Below are positions 37,081 to 45,164 of a stretch of DNA of 64,000 nt, in pieces. The notes below the pieces were generated by a model. It made no database searches and was not told the DNA's origin. It saw nothing but the letters and a program-made list of their open reading frames with translations. Made by a program: the position numbers and the translations under genes. The stretch's first letter is position 1, and each line of letters opens with the position of its first letter. The DNA is from Tunturibacter empetritectus. GTDB taxonomy: Bacteria; Acidobacteriota; Terriglobia; Terriglobales; Acidobacteriaceae. The stretch covers positions 1,364,001 through 1,428,000 of the forward strand of contig NZ_CP132932.1 of assembly GCF_040358985.1 (NCBI RefSeq). The letters are read 5' to 3'.

Positions 37081-37902
37081 ATGCTTTACCTGGAGCACAT
37101 TCCCCATCCCGTCCTCGCACCCTTCGTGAAAGCCCTCTGGTACGTTCGCGACCCCCGCGCCACCCACCGGCACGAGCGCGTCCTCCCCACCGGCCGAGCC
37201 CAGATCGTCCTCTCCCTCGCCCGCGACCATCTCACCGACGCCAACAACTTCGCCAATCCCCTCAATCACTCGCCCGCCGGCATCTTCCTCGGCATCTACT
37301 CCCGCTACCAGCAGATCGACGCCATCGACTTCACCGAACTCATCGGCGTCGTCTTCCACCCCGGCGGCACCGCTGCCTTCTTCCCCGACAACGCCCACGT
37401 CTTCACCAACAGCGAAACCGCACTCAGCGATCTCTGGGGCCGCGCCGCCGACAACCTCCGCAACGAGCTCCGCGAGGCTCCCACCCCCAAACAAAAGTTC
37501 GCCCTCCTCGAATTCGCCCTTCTCACTCGCCTCTCCCTCAGCAGACAACAACGTCGCGACCCCATCCTCCACTACGCCCTGACCCACCTCGACGCCTCGC
37601 CCGGCACCACCACCATCGCCGAGCTCACCCGCACCACCGGCCTCAGCCCCCGCCGTCTCTCCGAGCGCTTCAACCAACACATCGGCATCTCTCCAAAACT
37701 CTACTGCCGCATCCAGCGCTTCCAGCAAGCCATCCAGCAGATGCATCGCGGCGCCGACATCCCCTGGGCCGAGCTCGCCCTCGCCTGCGGCTACTACGAC
37801 CAGTCCCACTTCGCCAACGACTTCCGCGCCTTCTCCGGCCTCAGCGCCACCGACTATTCCACCACCAACCGCATCTGGGCCAACCACATCCCCCTCGATT
37901 AG
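37081..37902 (+). CDS. AraC-family transcriptional regulator
   Basis: The 273-residue protein has an N-terminal sensor domain of the DUF6597 type (ALWYVRDPR, RVLPTGRAQIVLSL, GVVFHPGGTAAFFP). The C-terminal AraC DNA-binding domain has two helix-turn-helix motifs (IAELTRTTGLSPRRLSERFNQHIGISPKLYCRIQRFQQA and AELALACGYYDQSHFANDFRAFSG). Ligand and targets are unknown. It is divergent from hscA and followed by R9 and a VOC protein gene. Confidence 0.9.
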   Translation: MLYLEHIPHPVLAPFVKALWYVRDPRATHRHERVLPTGRAQIVLSLARDHLTDANNFANPLNHSPAGIFLGIYSRYQQIDAIDFTELIGVVFHPGGTAAFFPDNAHVFTNSETALSDLWGRAADNLRNELREAPTPKQKFALLEFALLTRLSLSRQQRRDPILHYALTHLDASPGTTTIAELTRTTGLSPRRLSERFNQHIGISPKLYCRIQRFQQAIQQMHRGADIPWAELALACGYYDQSHFANDFRAFSGLSATDYSTTNRIWANHIPLD

Positions 37903-37916
37903 CATGAATTTCATTT

Positions 37917-37998
37917 GCGACCAACGGGAGCACCAACCGAAGGGGTATACACGTCACGAAGTGACCGCGCCGCGCGCAGCGGGCCCGTCCGGCAGGAC
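37917..37998 (+). repeat. Dispersed palindromic repeat, copy R9 (short form)
   Basis: It starts GCGACCAACGGGAGCACC, with the GTCACGAAGTGAC core and the terminal GTCCGGCAGGAC, 15 nt after the AraC stop. Confidence 0.85.
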
Positions 37999-38062
37999 AT
38001 CTCTCTTTCATCACGCCGATTTTTCCAAGACCATCCCCCCGCAACATGGCATCCTTCCAACC

Positions 38063-38518
38063 ATGAACACTTCAATCAGCAGCACACACTCCACCATCAT
38101 CCCCAGCCTCCGCTACCGCGACGCCCTCGCCGCCATCGAATGGCTCGTCACCGCCTTTGGCTTCAAGAAACAAGCCGTCTTTGTCGGCCCGGACAAAAAA
38201 ACCGTCCAGCACGCCCAACTCACCTTCGGCAACGGCATGATCATGCTCGGCTCCGTCGACAACGGCGGCGAAGCTGGCAAATTCATGGTCCAGCCCGACG
38301 AGATCGGCTTCCGCGAAACGCAGGGCGCGTACCTCGTAGTCCCCAACGCCGACACCATCTACGCCACCGCAAAAGCCGCCGGTGCCGAGATGATCATCGA
38401 CATCCGCGACATGGACTACGGCGGCCGCCACTTCTCCTGTCGCGACCTCGAAGGTCACACGTGGGGCATCGGCACCTACGATCCCTGGGCCGAACCAGAG
38501 CTCAAACCAAAGCCCTAG
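38063..38518 (+). CDS. VOC (glyoxalase/bleomycin-resistance) superfamily protein
   Basis: From ATG 38063 the protein is 151 residues. It has the vicinal oxygen chelate pattern: PSLRYRDALAAIEWLVTAFGFKKQAVF, then LTFGNGMIMLGS, then AEMIIDIRDMDYGGRHFSCRDLEGHTWGIGTYDPW. This is the PhnB-like / Glo_EDI_BRP-like arrangement. The enzymatic or binding role is unknown. The frame extends upstream through repeat R9 but that part is not expected to be translated. Genes after it are the DinB-like protein and, before it, the AraC regulator. Confidence 0.82.
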   Translation: MNTSISSTHSTIIPSLRYRDALAAIEWLVTAFGFKKQAVFVGPDKKTVQHAQLTFGNGMIMLGSVDNGGEAGKFMVQPDEIGFRETQGAYLVVPNADTIYATAKAAGAEMIIDIRDMDYGGRHFSCRDLEGHTWGIGTYDPWAEPELKPKP

Positions 38519-38533
38519 CCACCAAACGCTCAT

Positions 38534-38630
38534 CCCGACCAACGGGAGGACCCAAGCACCTCATCCTCCCAAACCGGCATACACGTCACGAAGTGACCGC
38601 TCCACGCGTAGTGGGCCCGTCCGGCAGGAC
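38534..38630 (+). repeat. Dispersed palindromic repeat, copy R10 (short form)
   Basis: It has CCCGACCAACGGGAGGACCC, a spacer, the GTCACGAAGTGAC core, and ends with GTCCGGCAGGAC, 16 nt after the VOC gene stop. Confidence 0.85.
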
Positions 38631-38673
38631 TGTTCTTAAGGCCATCCCAGCGCCGTCATGATACCGTCTCCAA

Positions 38674-39171
38674 ATGGAATTAAACCCCTACGCCAAAAAC
38701 CTCGACGGCAACGACCCCATTCCCGTCCTCGCCAGCACCTCCAAGCGCCTCCACACCCTCACCACCGGCCTTACCTACGCCCAACTGACCACCCCACCCG
38801 CCCCAGGCAAGTGGAGCATCACAAACATCGTCACCCACCTCGCCGACACCGAACTCGTCTTCTCCTTCCGCCTCCGTCAGACTCTTGCCCCCGCGCTCGA
38901 CCAGCCCCACCACATCATCCAGCCCTTCGACCAGGACGCCTGGGCTCAGCGCTACGCCGTCTACCCTCTCGAACCCGCGCTCGCTCTCTTCGACGCCATC
39001 CGCAACTGGAACCTCCTCTTTCTCGCCACCGTCTCCGACGACGACCGCCACCGCCCCGCAACTCACCCCGAGCGAGGCACCATGACCCTCTGGACCATCG
39101 TCGAAACCATGGCCGGCCACGACCTCAACCACCTCCAGCAACTCGAGCGCCTCGCTCAAATAGGCCTCTAA
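38674..39171 (+). CDS. DinB-family protein
   Basis: The 165-residue four-helix protein has the DinB-like metal triad: an Asn/His region WSITNIVTHLADTE (His near residue 45-50), and HDLNHLQQLERL (two His near 150) at the C-terminus. These supply metal ligands in DinB/YfiT proteins, which include mycothiol-, bacillithiol- and glutathione-dependent transferases. The specific thiol is unknown. It is the last gene of a small rightward set (AraC, VOC, DinB) and reads alone. Confidence 0.82.
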   Translation: MELNPYAKNLDGNDPIPVLASTSKRLHTLTTGLTYAQLTTPPAPGKWSITNIVTHLADTELVFSFRLRQTLAPALDQPHHIIQPFDQDAWAQRYAVYPLEPALALFDAIRNWNLLFLATVSDDDRHRPATHPERGTMTLWTIVETMAGHDLNHLQQLERLAQIGL

Positions 39172-39283
39172 CTCTTCTTAAATCCAACAGAGGACTGTGC
39201 TACGAAAAGCCCAATCCTCTGCGCTCAAGTAGCTGCAGCGGTAACAACTTACTTGGCTAATCCAAGCCGAAGATGACGCTCGA

Positions 39284-39490
39284 TCAAACGTCATAAACAA
39301 CGCCGTCAACCTTCACCTTTGAGCACCAGAAACAGTGTGCAATATCCTTGCCAGGTATCAGCTCTGTAAGGTCGAGTCGCCGCCATCGATGGATCCCCAA
39401 ACAGCAGAGCAAACCTAACACTACGCTCGCTTCATGCTCTCTGTGGGGCCACAGCTTAGCTGCATGAGCCGCAATCTCAGAATCCATCAT
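39284..39490 (-). CDS. Small Cys-containing protein of unknown function
   Basis: The 68-residue protein starts at ATG 39490 with AAAGGA about 9 nt upstream. It has CCLGIHRW and CFWCSKV, a possible zinc-binding CC/H plus CxxC arrangement. No family is recognised. Confidence 0.55.
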   Translation of the reverse strand: MMDSEIAAHAAKLWPHREHEASVVLGLLCCLGIHRWRRLDLTELIPGKDIAHCFWCSKVKVDGVVYDV

Positions 39491-39586
39491 AGTTGGTATC
39501 CTTTCAGGAGCATGGATTAGTCAAGTGTGTATCCACCGCTGCAGCGGCTAGCGCAAGCGAATGGTAGTCCCTAAGATAAGTCCCTG

Positions 39587-40354
39587 CTATGTGGCTTCCA
39601 AGCCGAAGGCGTTTCCGTCCTGCCGGTTGAAATAGAGGCGCTTATACCCGATCTGCGCCGTCGCATCTTTGAGGATTTTGTATCCAGCGCCATAAGCAAT
39701 CTCCCAGGTCGGGCTCGAACCGCCTCCTCCGGCATCACCAATCAGAAATACACCAATCTTTGGTGTGACTCTGGCAAGCAGGCGCGCGCATCCCGTAACG
39801 TCGGCCCAATCATTTGTGCCCGAATAAAAAGCTTGGCCAAGTGGTCCAGCGTTGAAATTCGAATTCGCACCGAGATGGTAGAAGCGGAATCCACCGAGTA
39901 CATCCGCAGTGAAGTGCTTCTGCGAATAGACGCGGTAAGCGAACTCCGGCGTCAGCGTAAACGTAGTTGTCGTCAGCTTCACCTGCACTGGGAGTGGAAG
40001 CTGAAGCACCGGGACAGCAGCTTGATCGCCGACGCGCACAAAGAGAAGATCGGTAAGCACGCCCACACGACCGCGGCGAACCTCGCCCAATCCCATAAAC
40101 CCGACTTTGAGGTTGCTGAAAATGTCACCAAACGACTGGTGTACTGCAGCATCATGACCCAACAGATTCAGGTTTCCATCAAGCCCGGCAAGCCATAGAT
40201 AGGGTGAAACACTCACATGCCAGACATCGTTATCAAATGTCGGCTCCTGTTGCGGAGATTCCACTTCTATCTGTGCGTTCGCCGTCAAAGAAAGCAGAGA
40301 CAAAACCACGCAAGACAGGACGGCAACTGGGCGACTGTTGACTAAAGAAATCAT
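39587..40354 (-). CDS. Predicted outer-membrane beta-barrel protein
   Basis: The 255-residue protein has a signal peptide (VLSLLSLTANAQ). Alternating hydrophobic/polar strands with aromatic girdle residues follow: WHVSVSPYLWLAGLDGNL, GEVRRGRVGVLTDLLFV, FTLTPEFAYRVYSQ, KIGVFLIGDAGGGGS. This resembles an outer-membrane barrel, about 8 strands. Function is unknown. The terminus lacks the canonical aromatic end, so the fold is less certain. Confidence 0.65.
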   Translation of the reverse strand: MISLVNSRPVAVLSCVVLSLLSLTANAQIEVESPQQEPTFDNDVWHVSVSPYLWLAGLDGNLNLLGHDAAVHQSFGDIFSNLKVGFMGLGEVRRGRVGVLTDLLFVRVGDQAAVPVLQLPLPVQVKLTTTTFTLTPEFAYRVYSQKHFTADVLGGFRFYHLGANSNFNAGPLGQAFYSGTNDWADVTGCARLLARVTPKIGVFLIGDAGGGGSSPTWEIAYGAGYKILKDATAQIGYKRLYFNRQDGNAFGLEAT

Positions 40355-40762
40355 CGCTCTTCACCCTCACCTCCGCTGCGCACCATACTACCCGAATGCT
40401 CCCGGCATCTCGCCGCCCGACAATTGCAAACTGCCGCCCAGCCCAAAAACCCGGCAAAAAAGCTTGTCAACCCCCCAAACGCGAAATACCCGCGCCAATC
40501 CAGCACATTCGCGTGGCGTATCAGTTATGTGCGATCCGCTATAATCGATAGAGAAGAGAAAAAGCCTCGGCAGTCAGCCGGGGCTTTTCTCTTTTATTAG
40601 GCTAAGTCCAGCGCCTGCACGTATTTGCAAGCAAGTCGTTTGATATGACGTATTTGCGAGGAGTTACCCGGCGTAAACCGTTCATAATGGGGAATTTACG
40701 CGCGGCGTATATAGGGGGGTACCCCGGAAAGGGAAGTCAACGATGCACACCCGCGCCGGAGC
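40355..40762. other. Intergenic region at the right boundary of the isc gap
   Basis: The 408 bases contain no convincing gene. They hold a TATAAT hexamer at 40540-40545, a terminator hairpin at 40555-40592, a direct repeat of ACGTATTTGC (around 40618 and 40664), and a GCGTAAA / TTTACGC dyad near 40670-40705. The gene-free stretch separates hscB from the AraC/VOC/DinB/barrel block. Confidence 0.45.
40555..40592. terminator. Rho-independent terminator, bidirectional-looking
   Basis: The stem AAAAGCC(T)CGGC / GCCGGGGCTTTT with a 5-nt loop extends into AGAGAA / TTCTCT arms, and runs of A and T flank both sides. It lies between the leftward hscB end (40763) and the leftward barrel gene start (40354), so it probably ends the isc operon transcript. 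Confidence 0.8.
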
Positions 40763-41383
40763 CTACATATCCAAAGCCTCATTCACATCCCGCACCAGGT
40801 TCCGCAGATAGCTCCGCTTGTTCAGCAGCACCACCATGGCGTCCTTCGCCCGAAGCTTCGCCCCCTCATCCCCGGCATCCACACCTGCGTCCCAGGCCGA
40901 CCACAGCCCCTCCAACTCCGCCTGCGTCTCCACCATCTTCGCGTCGAAACTGTCCTTCGCCGTCATCAGGTCGCGCCGCAGCTCCGGCTCATCCTCACCC
41001 ATCTGGTTGGCCGCGCGCATCTCCTGCAGCTGCATGTTCAGCTCAAAGACCTCCTCCAGCAGCTCCGGAGGCACAATCTGCTTCTTCTGTTCACCCGAAG
41101 CCCGCGCCGCATCGGTCGCCGTCTTCGACTGCTCTTCCAGCTCAACTCCTTCAAGCCCAAGCAGGTATTGCGTCCGCGCAATCGGATCCTTCAGAGTCCG
41201 GTAGGCATCATTCAGCAGCGAACTCTGCGCCAGTGCCGCCTCCTGCTCCGCCACCGGCTTCGAAGCGAAGCGATCCGGATGCAGCTTCCGGCTGAGCACA
41301 TAAAACTGCTTCTCCAACGCCACCACATCCAGCGTCAGCTTCCGCGGCAGATCAAAAAAGGAGAAATAATCCTGATGGCTCAT
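40763..41383 (-). CDS. hscB: Fe-S assembly J-domain co-chaperone HscB
   Basis: The 206-residue protein has an N-terminal J domain with the HPD motif at residues 35-37 (VLSRKLHPDRFAS), followed by a helical C-terminal domain with LLNDAYRTLKDPIARTQYLLGLEG and LELNMQLQEMR-like residues (VFELNMQLQEMRAA). It delivers IscU to HscA for cluster release. Its ATG overlaps the hicB stop (ATGA, 41380-41383), so translation is coupled to hicB. hscA is 3.8 kb away on the same strand. Confidence 0.94.
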   Translation of the reverse strand: MSHQDYFSFFDLPRKLTLDVVALEKQFYVLSRKLHPDRFASKPVAEQEAALAQSSLLNDAYRTLKDPIARTQYLLGLEGVELEEQSKTATDAARASGEQKKQIVPPELLEEVFELNMQLQEMRAANQMGEDEPELRRDLMTAKDSFDAKMVETQAELEGLWSAWDAGVDAGDEGAKLRAKDAMVVLLNKRSYLRNLVRDVNEALDM

Positions 41384-41601
41384 GCGGCAGGAACAGTGAC
41401 GAGTTCCGCATACGACGCAGCCTCTGGAACAGGCAGTCCATCTTCGATCAATCCCGCAATATGGATCGCGATTCCCTCAACGATCAGCCGGTGTGCCTCC
41501 TCGCGGCTGTCGCCAACGACACCGAGACCCGGGAGGTCGGGCACATAGGCTCCCCACCCACCATCCTTTGCACGCTCGTAGATGACGGTATATTCGCGCA
41601 T
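41380..41601 (-). CDS. hicB: HicB-type antitoxin, short form
   Basis: The 73-residue protein has the HicB partial RNase-H-like fold: YTVIYERAKDGGWGAYVPDLPGLGVVGDSREEAHRLIVEGIAIHIAGLIEDG. It ends without the C-terminal DNA-binding module found in long HicB proteins, so autoregulation may rely on the complex or on another protein. It starts 4 nt after hicA and overlaps hscB by 4 nt. Confidence 0.9.
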   Translation of the reverse strand: MREYTVIYERAKDGGWGAYVPDLPGLGVVGDSREEAHRLIVEGIAIHIAGLIEDGLPVPEAASYAELVTVPAA

Positions 41602-41605
41602 GGCT

Positions 41606-41791
41606 CTATTTTAGACCTGCCTGCCGAAGAATACTCTTCAGCGTGCCCTCTGGAACGTCTTTCCCGCCTTTGCCTGCGACCGTGGTCCGGCCCGGCTTCG
41701 TGGGATGCTTGAATTGCTGATGGCTGCCGGTCGTTTTGTGAAGATACCAGCCGTCCTGCTCAATGAGTTTGATGAGATCTCGATAGTTCAT
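41606..41791 (-). CDS. hicA: HicA-type mRNA interferase toxin
   Basis: From ATG 41791 the protein is 61 residues. It has the double-stranded RNA-binding-like HicA fold: YRDLIKLIEQDGWYLHKTTGSHQQFKHP with the catalytic His in GSHQQF, then VAGKGGKDVPEGTLKSILRQAGL. HicA toxins cleave mRNA in the ribosome when the antitoxin is lost. An upstream in-frame ATG adds MLRAF. It lies 70 nt downstream of iscA within the isc operon. Confidence 0.9.
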   Translation of the reverse strand: MNYRDLIKLIEQDGWYLHKTTGSHQQFKHPTKPGRTTVAGKGGKDVPEGTLKSILRQAGLK

Positions 41792-41881
41792 AAATGCGCG
41801 CAGCACACAACAAAAGAGGCAGTCATGATTCAGACAATAGTCTTTAGGCTTTCGAAACGGGTTCTTCTAATTCAGCGCCAT

Positions 41882-42382
41882 CTACGCCGTAAAACTCGAC
41901 CCGCAGCCACAGCTCTTGGTCGAATTCGGATTGATGAAGTTGAACCCCTGCCGCATCAGCGTCTCTTCAAAGTCGAGCACCATGCCATGCAGATAAATAA
42001 AGCTCTTCGGATCGACGAAGATCCGTATCGCCTTCCCGTCGGTCGGATCGCCGGCCGTAGCCAGCCCCTCGCCAAACGCATAGACGCGATCCCGCTCCCG
42101 AGGCTGCGTATCGAAGCGAATGTTGTAGCTCAGACCCGAGCAGCCGCCACCCTGAATCCCCACCCGCAGTCCACCCTGCTCCGGCGAAACGCCTTCCTTG
42201 GCCATCGCGACACGAATCCGCTTCAGCGCCTTCTCGGTAATCTGAATGCCCTTCTGGCCCGCCTCCTGCCCCTGCGCCGTCAGCACGTTCATCCCCGCCA
42301 GAGGATTCTTCGCCTGGCCTGAGGCTGCAGCCTGCTGGGCCGCCTCCATCTCCGCCGCGGTTTGTAGAGTCACCATCGCCAT
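41882..42382 (-). CDS. iscA: Fe-S assembly A-type carrier (IscA/ErpA)
   Basis: From ATG 42382 (AGGGAG about 9 nt upstream) the protein is 166 residues. The conserved A-type core has all three ligand cysteines: GGGCSGLSYNIRF, then SCGCGSSF near the C-terminus. About 50 extra N-terminal residues, rich in Ala and Gln, precede the core and are unusual. A-type carriers move assembled clusters to targets. It is the fourth gene in the operon, after iscU. Confidence 0.9.
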   Translation of the reverse strand: MAMVTLQTAAEMEAAQQAAASGQAKNPLAGMNVLTAQGQEAGQKGIQITEKALKRIRVAMAKEGVSPEQGGLRVGIQGGGCSGLSYNIRFDTQPRERDRVYAFGEGLATAGDPTDGKAIRIFVDPKSFIYLHGMVLDFEETLMRQGFNFINPNSTKSCGCGSSFTA

Positions 42383-42476
42383 AGTGCCATCACTCCCTAC
42401 CAACAGAACACGGTAGCGGCGCGACTAAAAAATGCGCCGCTACCGTTGTTCCCAACCCTTTACCGCCGCTCAAAAC

Positions 42477-42893
42477 CTAGTGAGCAACAGCAACCGACGC
42501 CGTCTCGGCAACGTTGTTCTTCTTCTTCCAATCGCCGATCGCCGCACGAATCGCGTCTTCCGCGAGCACCGAGCAGTGAATCTTCACCGGAGGAAGCGCA
42601 AGCTCCTTCACAATGTCTGTGTTCGTGATCGCCAATGCCTCGTCGATCGTCTTGCCCTTCACCCACTCCGTCGCCAGCGAAGAAGAAGCAATCGCCGACC
42701 CGCAGCCGAAGGTTTTGAACTTGGCATCTTCAATCACGTTCGTTTCGGGATTCACGCGGATCTGCAGCCGCATCACGTCGCCGCACTCCGGCGCGCCTAC
42801 AAGCCCAGTCCCAACCTCGGCCGCGCCCTTGTCCAGCGTGCCAACGTTTCGTGGATTGTTGTAGTGGTCTACGACCTTATCGCTATATGCCAT
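42477..42893 (-). CDS. iscU: Fe-S cluster scaffold IscU
   Basis: The 138-residue protein has the three scaffold cysteines: GAPECGDVMRLQIRV, FKTFGCGSAIASSSLATEWV, and LPPVKIHCSVLAEDAI. It matches IscU length and order. It receives sulfur from IscS, with release helped by HscA/HscB. It starts 59 nt after iscS. Confidence 0.97.
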   Translation of the reverse strand: MAYSDKVVDHYNNPRNVGTLDKGAAEVGTGLVGAPECGDVMRLQIRVNPETNVIEDAKFKTFGCGSAIASSSLATEWVKGKTIDEALAITNTDIVKELALPPVKIHCSVLAEDAIRAAIGDWKKKNNVAETASVAVAH

Positions 42894-42952
42894 CTTATTC
42901 TCCTGTCTCTACCTTGTCCGATTCCAAACTCTAATGTGCAAATGCCGCCGAA

Positions 42953-44233
42953 CTAATGAGCAGCCCATTCAATCTTGGTGAGATCAATACCTTCCTTCAC
43001 CATCTCATACAAAGGCGAAAGCTCTCTCAGCTTCGAAACCACGTCGATGACCTTGTCCGAAACATAATCGACCTCAGCCTTCGTGTTGAAGCGCCCAAGA
43101 CCGAACCGGATCGAGCTGTGCGCCACATCGTCGCCCAGACCCAAAGCCTTCAATACATAAGATGGCTCAAGCGTCGCCGAGGTGCAAGCAGAGCCTGAAG
43201 AAACCGCAATATCGTTGATTCCCATCAGAAGGCTCTCGCCCTCAACATAGACGAAGCTCATATTCAGGTTGCCCGGCAGATGATGCGCCATGTTGCCGTT
43301 CACATGAACGTAGTCCAACGCCTTCTCAAACTTGGCCTTCATGTAGTCGCGCAACTCCTGCTCGCGCTTCGCCTCGGCCTCCATCTCTTGCCCGGCGATC
43401 TCGCAAGCCGCGCCAAGGCCAACGATACCCGGAACATTCAGCGTGCCCGACCGCATCCCGCGCTCATGACCACCGCCGTTGATCTGCTCCGAGATCTGCA
43501 CTCGCGGATTACGGCGACGAACGTACAGCGCCCCCACACCCTTCGGCCCGTAGACCTTATGCCCCGAGAGTGAGAGCACATCGATGTTGTCCTTCTGCAC
43601 ATCCACCGGAATCTTACCCACAGCCTGCACCGCATCGGTGTGAAAGATCACACCCTTCTCATGACACAGCTTGCCGATCTCGGCGATGGGCTGAATCACC
43701 CCAATCTCATTGTTGGCATACATGATCGAAACCAGGATCGTCTTATCGTCGATCGCACGCTTCAGATCCTCAAGATCAATCAACCCATCCGCCTGCACAG
43801 GCAGATAAGTCACGCGATAGCCCTGCTTTTCGAGCTTCTTGCACGTATCCAGAACTGCCTTGTGCTCGGTCACCTGCGTGATGATGTGGTTGCCGCGCTC
43901 GCGATACATCTCGGCGATTCCCTTCAGCGCGAGATTGTTCGACTCGGTCGCACCGCTGGTGAAGATAATCTCCTTAGCGGTCGCGCCAATCAACTTGGCT
44001 ATCTGTTCCCGCGCCTTCTCCACCGCCTGCTCGGCCTCCCAGCCAAACATATGATTGCGGCTCGCTGCATTGCCAAACACCTTGCCGAAATAAGGCAACA
44101 TCGCATCCAGGACCCGCGGGTCCATCGGTGTCGTCGCGTGATTGTCCATATAAATCGGCAGCGTTACGCCAGCCGGCAGTGGTTCAGAGGACTCGCTGAT
44201 CACTACGCCGCTATTGCTCATCTCGTTGCTCAT
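42953..44233 (-). CDS. iscS: Cysteine desulfurase IscS
   Basis: From ATG 44233 (GGGAG 5 nt upstream) the protein is 426 residues. It is a class V PLP aminotransferase-fold enzyme: [48 protein letters not shown] (PLP Lys), and the mobile-loop Cys in [16 protein letters not shown]. It removes sulfur from cysteine for Fe-S assembly. An N-terminal extension of about 20 residues precedes the usual start. Confidence 0.97.
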   Translation of the reverse strand: MSNEMSNSGVVISESSEPLPAGVTLPIYMDNHATTPMDPRVLDAMLPYFGKVFGNAASRNHMFGWEAEQAVEKAREQIAKLIGATAKEIIFTSGATESNNLALKGIAEMYRERGNHIITQVTEHKAVLDTCKKLEKQGYRVTYLPVQADGLIDLEDLKRAIDDKTILVSIMYANNEIGVIQPIAEIGKLCHEKGVIFHTDAVQAVGKIPVDVQKDNIDVLSLSGHKVYGPKGVGALYVRRRNPRVQISEQINGGGHERGMRSGTLNVPGIVGLGAACEIAGQEMEAEAKREQELRDYMKAKFEKALDYVHVNGNMAHHLPGNLNMSFVYVEGESLLMGINDIAVSSGSACTSATLEPSYVLKALGLGDDVAHSSIRFGLGRFNTKAEVDYVSDKVIDVVSKLRELSPLYEMVKEGIDLTKIEWAAH

Positions 44234-44310
44234 CGTATCTCCCAAATCTCCCAAACTAATGCTTCTGACTCGTCACTCAACTCAAACTATCTATCATCGG
44301 CAGCGTACGG

Positions 44311-44778
44311 CTAAACCGCAATACTTACCAGACCACCGCCCACCGGCGCTCCCGGTCCAGCCTGCTCCGTATCCCCGGCCTCGATCAAGTCCGCAATACG
44401 GATCCCGTTCAACAAATCCTTAATGCTGTCGTTGACCTTGCGCAGTGGTTCTTTGATGGTGCAATGCCCGGCAAGGTCGCAAGTTCCGTGAATCGTAATG
44501 CAGCTAGTAATAAAAAGCGGCCCGTCGATCGCCCGAATCACCTCAAAGGCCGTCATTTCCGTCGCACTGCGAGAGAGCGCATAGCCCCCATTGGTCCCAG
44601 CGTGCGAAACGAGCAGTCCAGCCTTCGCTAAAGTCTGTAGAATCTTCGCCAGCAACTGCGGTGGAATGTGATACGCCTCTGCAATATCCTTGGCGCTGTG
44701 CGCGCTGCCGTCCGTCTGCTCTGCCAGATACTTCAGAGCCATCAGACCATAATCGGCTTTTTTGGTCAGACGCAGCAT
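44311..44778 (-). CDS. iscR: Rrf2-family Fe-S-sensing regulator IscR
   Basis: From ATG 44778 the protein is 155 residues. It has the winged helix-turn-helix of the Rrf2 family (MLRLTKKADYGLMALKYLAEQ, DIAEAYHIPPQLLAKILQTLAKAGLLVSHAGTNGGYALS). A triple-Cys cluster site follows near residues 90-105 (SCITIHGTCDLAGHC). IscR represses the isc operon when holding a 2Fe-2S cluster. It is first in the operon, with a promoter and a dyad upstream. Confidence 0.94.
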   Translation of the reverse strand: MLRLTKKADYGLMALKYLAEQTDGSAHSAKDIAEAYHIPPQLLAKILQTLAKAGLLVSHAGTNGGYALSRSATEMTAFEVIRAIDGPLFITSCITIHGTCDLAGHCTIKEPLRKVNDSIKDLLNGIRIADLIEAGDTEQAGPGAPVGGGLVSIAV

Positions 44779-44821
44779 GTAGACTTCGCGCTCCCGGTCC
44801 CTGGAAATTGGGCGCAAATCA

Positions 44822-44869
44822 GACAATTCCAGTCCTAGATAGTGTACGTCCAAAATTCCATGCATGCAA
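44822..44869 (-). promoter_or_regulatory. Candidate isc operon promoter with an Rrf2-like dyad
   Basis: On the minus strand TTGCAT (44869-44864) and TACACT (44846-44841) are 17 bp apart, a good sigma-70 spacing. Just downstream, near the expected start of transcription, is the dyad GAC-TGGAATT-GTC (44834-44822), which resembles the half-sites of Rrf2/IscR operators. It sits about 45 nt before the iscR ATG. Confidence 0.5.
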
Positions 44870-44999
44870 CAGGGGGCGAGTGCCCTCCGATTCAACATTC
44901 CTTCCAGCGTTTTTGCCGGACAAAAACTCCGGAATCCGGGTTGACAAGGGGTCTGCGGACGCGCAAAATCCATACCATTCACATTTTTTTCTCCCCAAA

Positions 45000-45164
45000 A
45001 TGACCGCCATCTGCAAACATCCCATTGTCAAAATCGTCGCCCGAGAGGAAGACGCCGAATTTGTTGAGTGTCAAAAATGCGGAGAAGTCTTCGATTCGGC
45101 CGAGTACAGTGATATCGCCATCGAAGAAAAATCCGCCCTCTCCGAGATTCCCTCAGACGACTAG
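45000..45164 (+). CDS. Small acidic Cys-motif protein
   Basis: The 54-residue protein begins with ATG 45000 and contains a CxxC pair (VECQKCGEVF) that could bind zinc, followed by an acidic tail. The frame is open further upstream but has no content. It is divergent from iscR and overlaps the end of the pgsA-type gene by 4 nt. No family is known. Confidence 0.6.
   Translation: MTAICKHPIVKIVAREEDAEFVECQKCGEVFDSAEYSDIAIEEKSALSEIPSDD

Noticed and set aside
37021..37914. A 297-codon open frame opposite the AraC gene
   Set aside because: Gly/Val/Glu/Asp-rich shadow typical of antisense frames; the sense frame encodes clear AraC helix-turn-helix motifs.
2451..38630. CRISPR array or tandem array interpretation of the R repeats
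   Set aside because: Copies are kilobases apart, lie singly between genes, and lack uniform spacers; no cas genes are present.
40540..40592. Short RNA from TATAAT to the terminator
   Set aside because: No suitable -35 element was found and the product would be almost only the terminator hairpin.
44778..44982. Extended N-terminus for IscR
   Set aside because: The extra residues do not resemble Rrf2 proteins and would span the promoter; the conserved MLRLTKKADYG marks the start.
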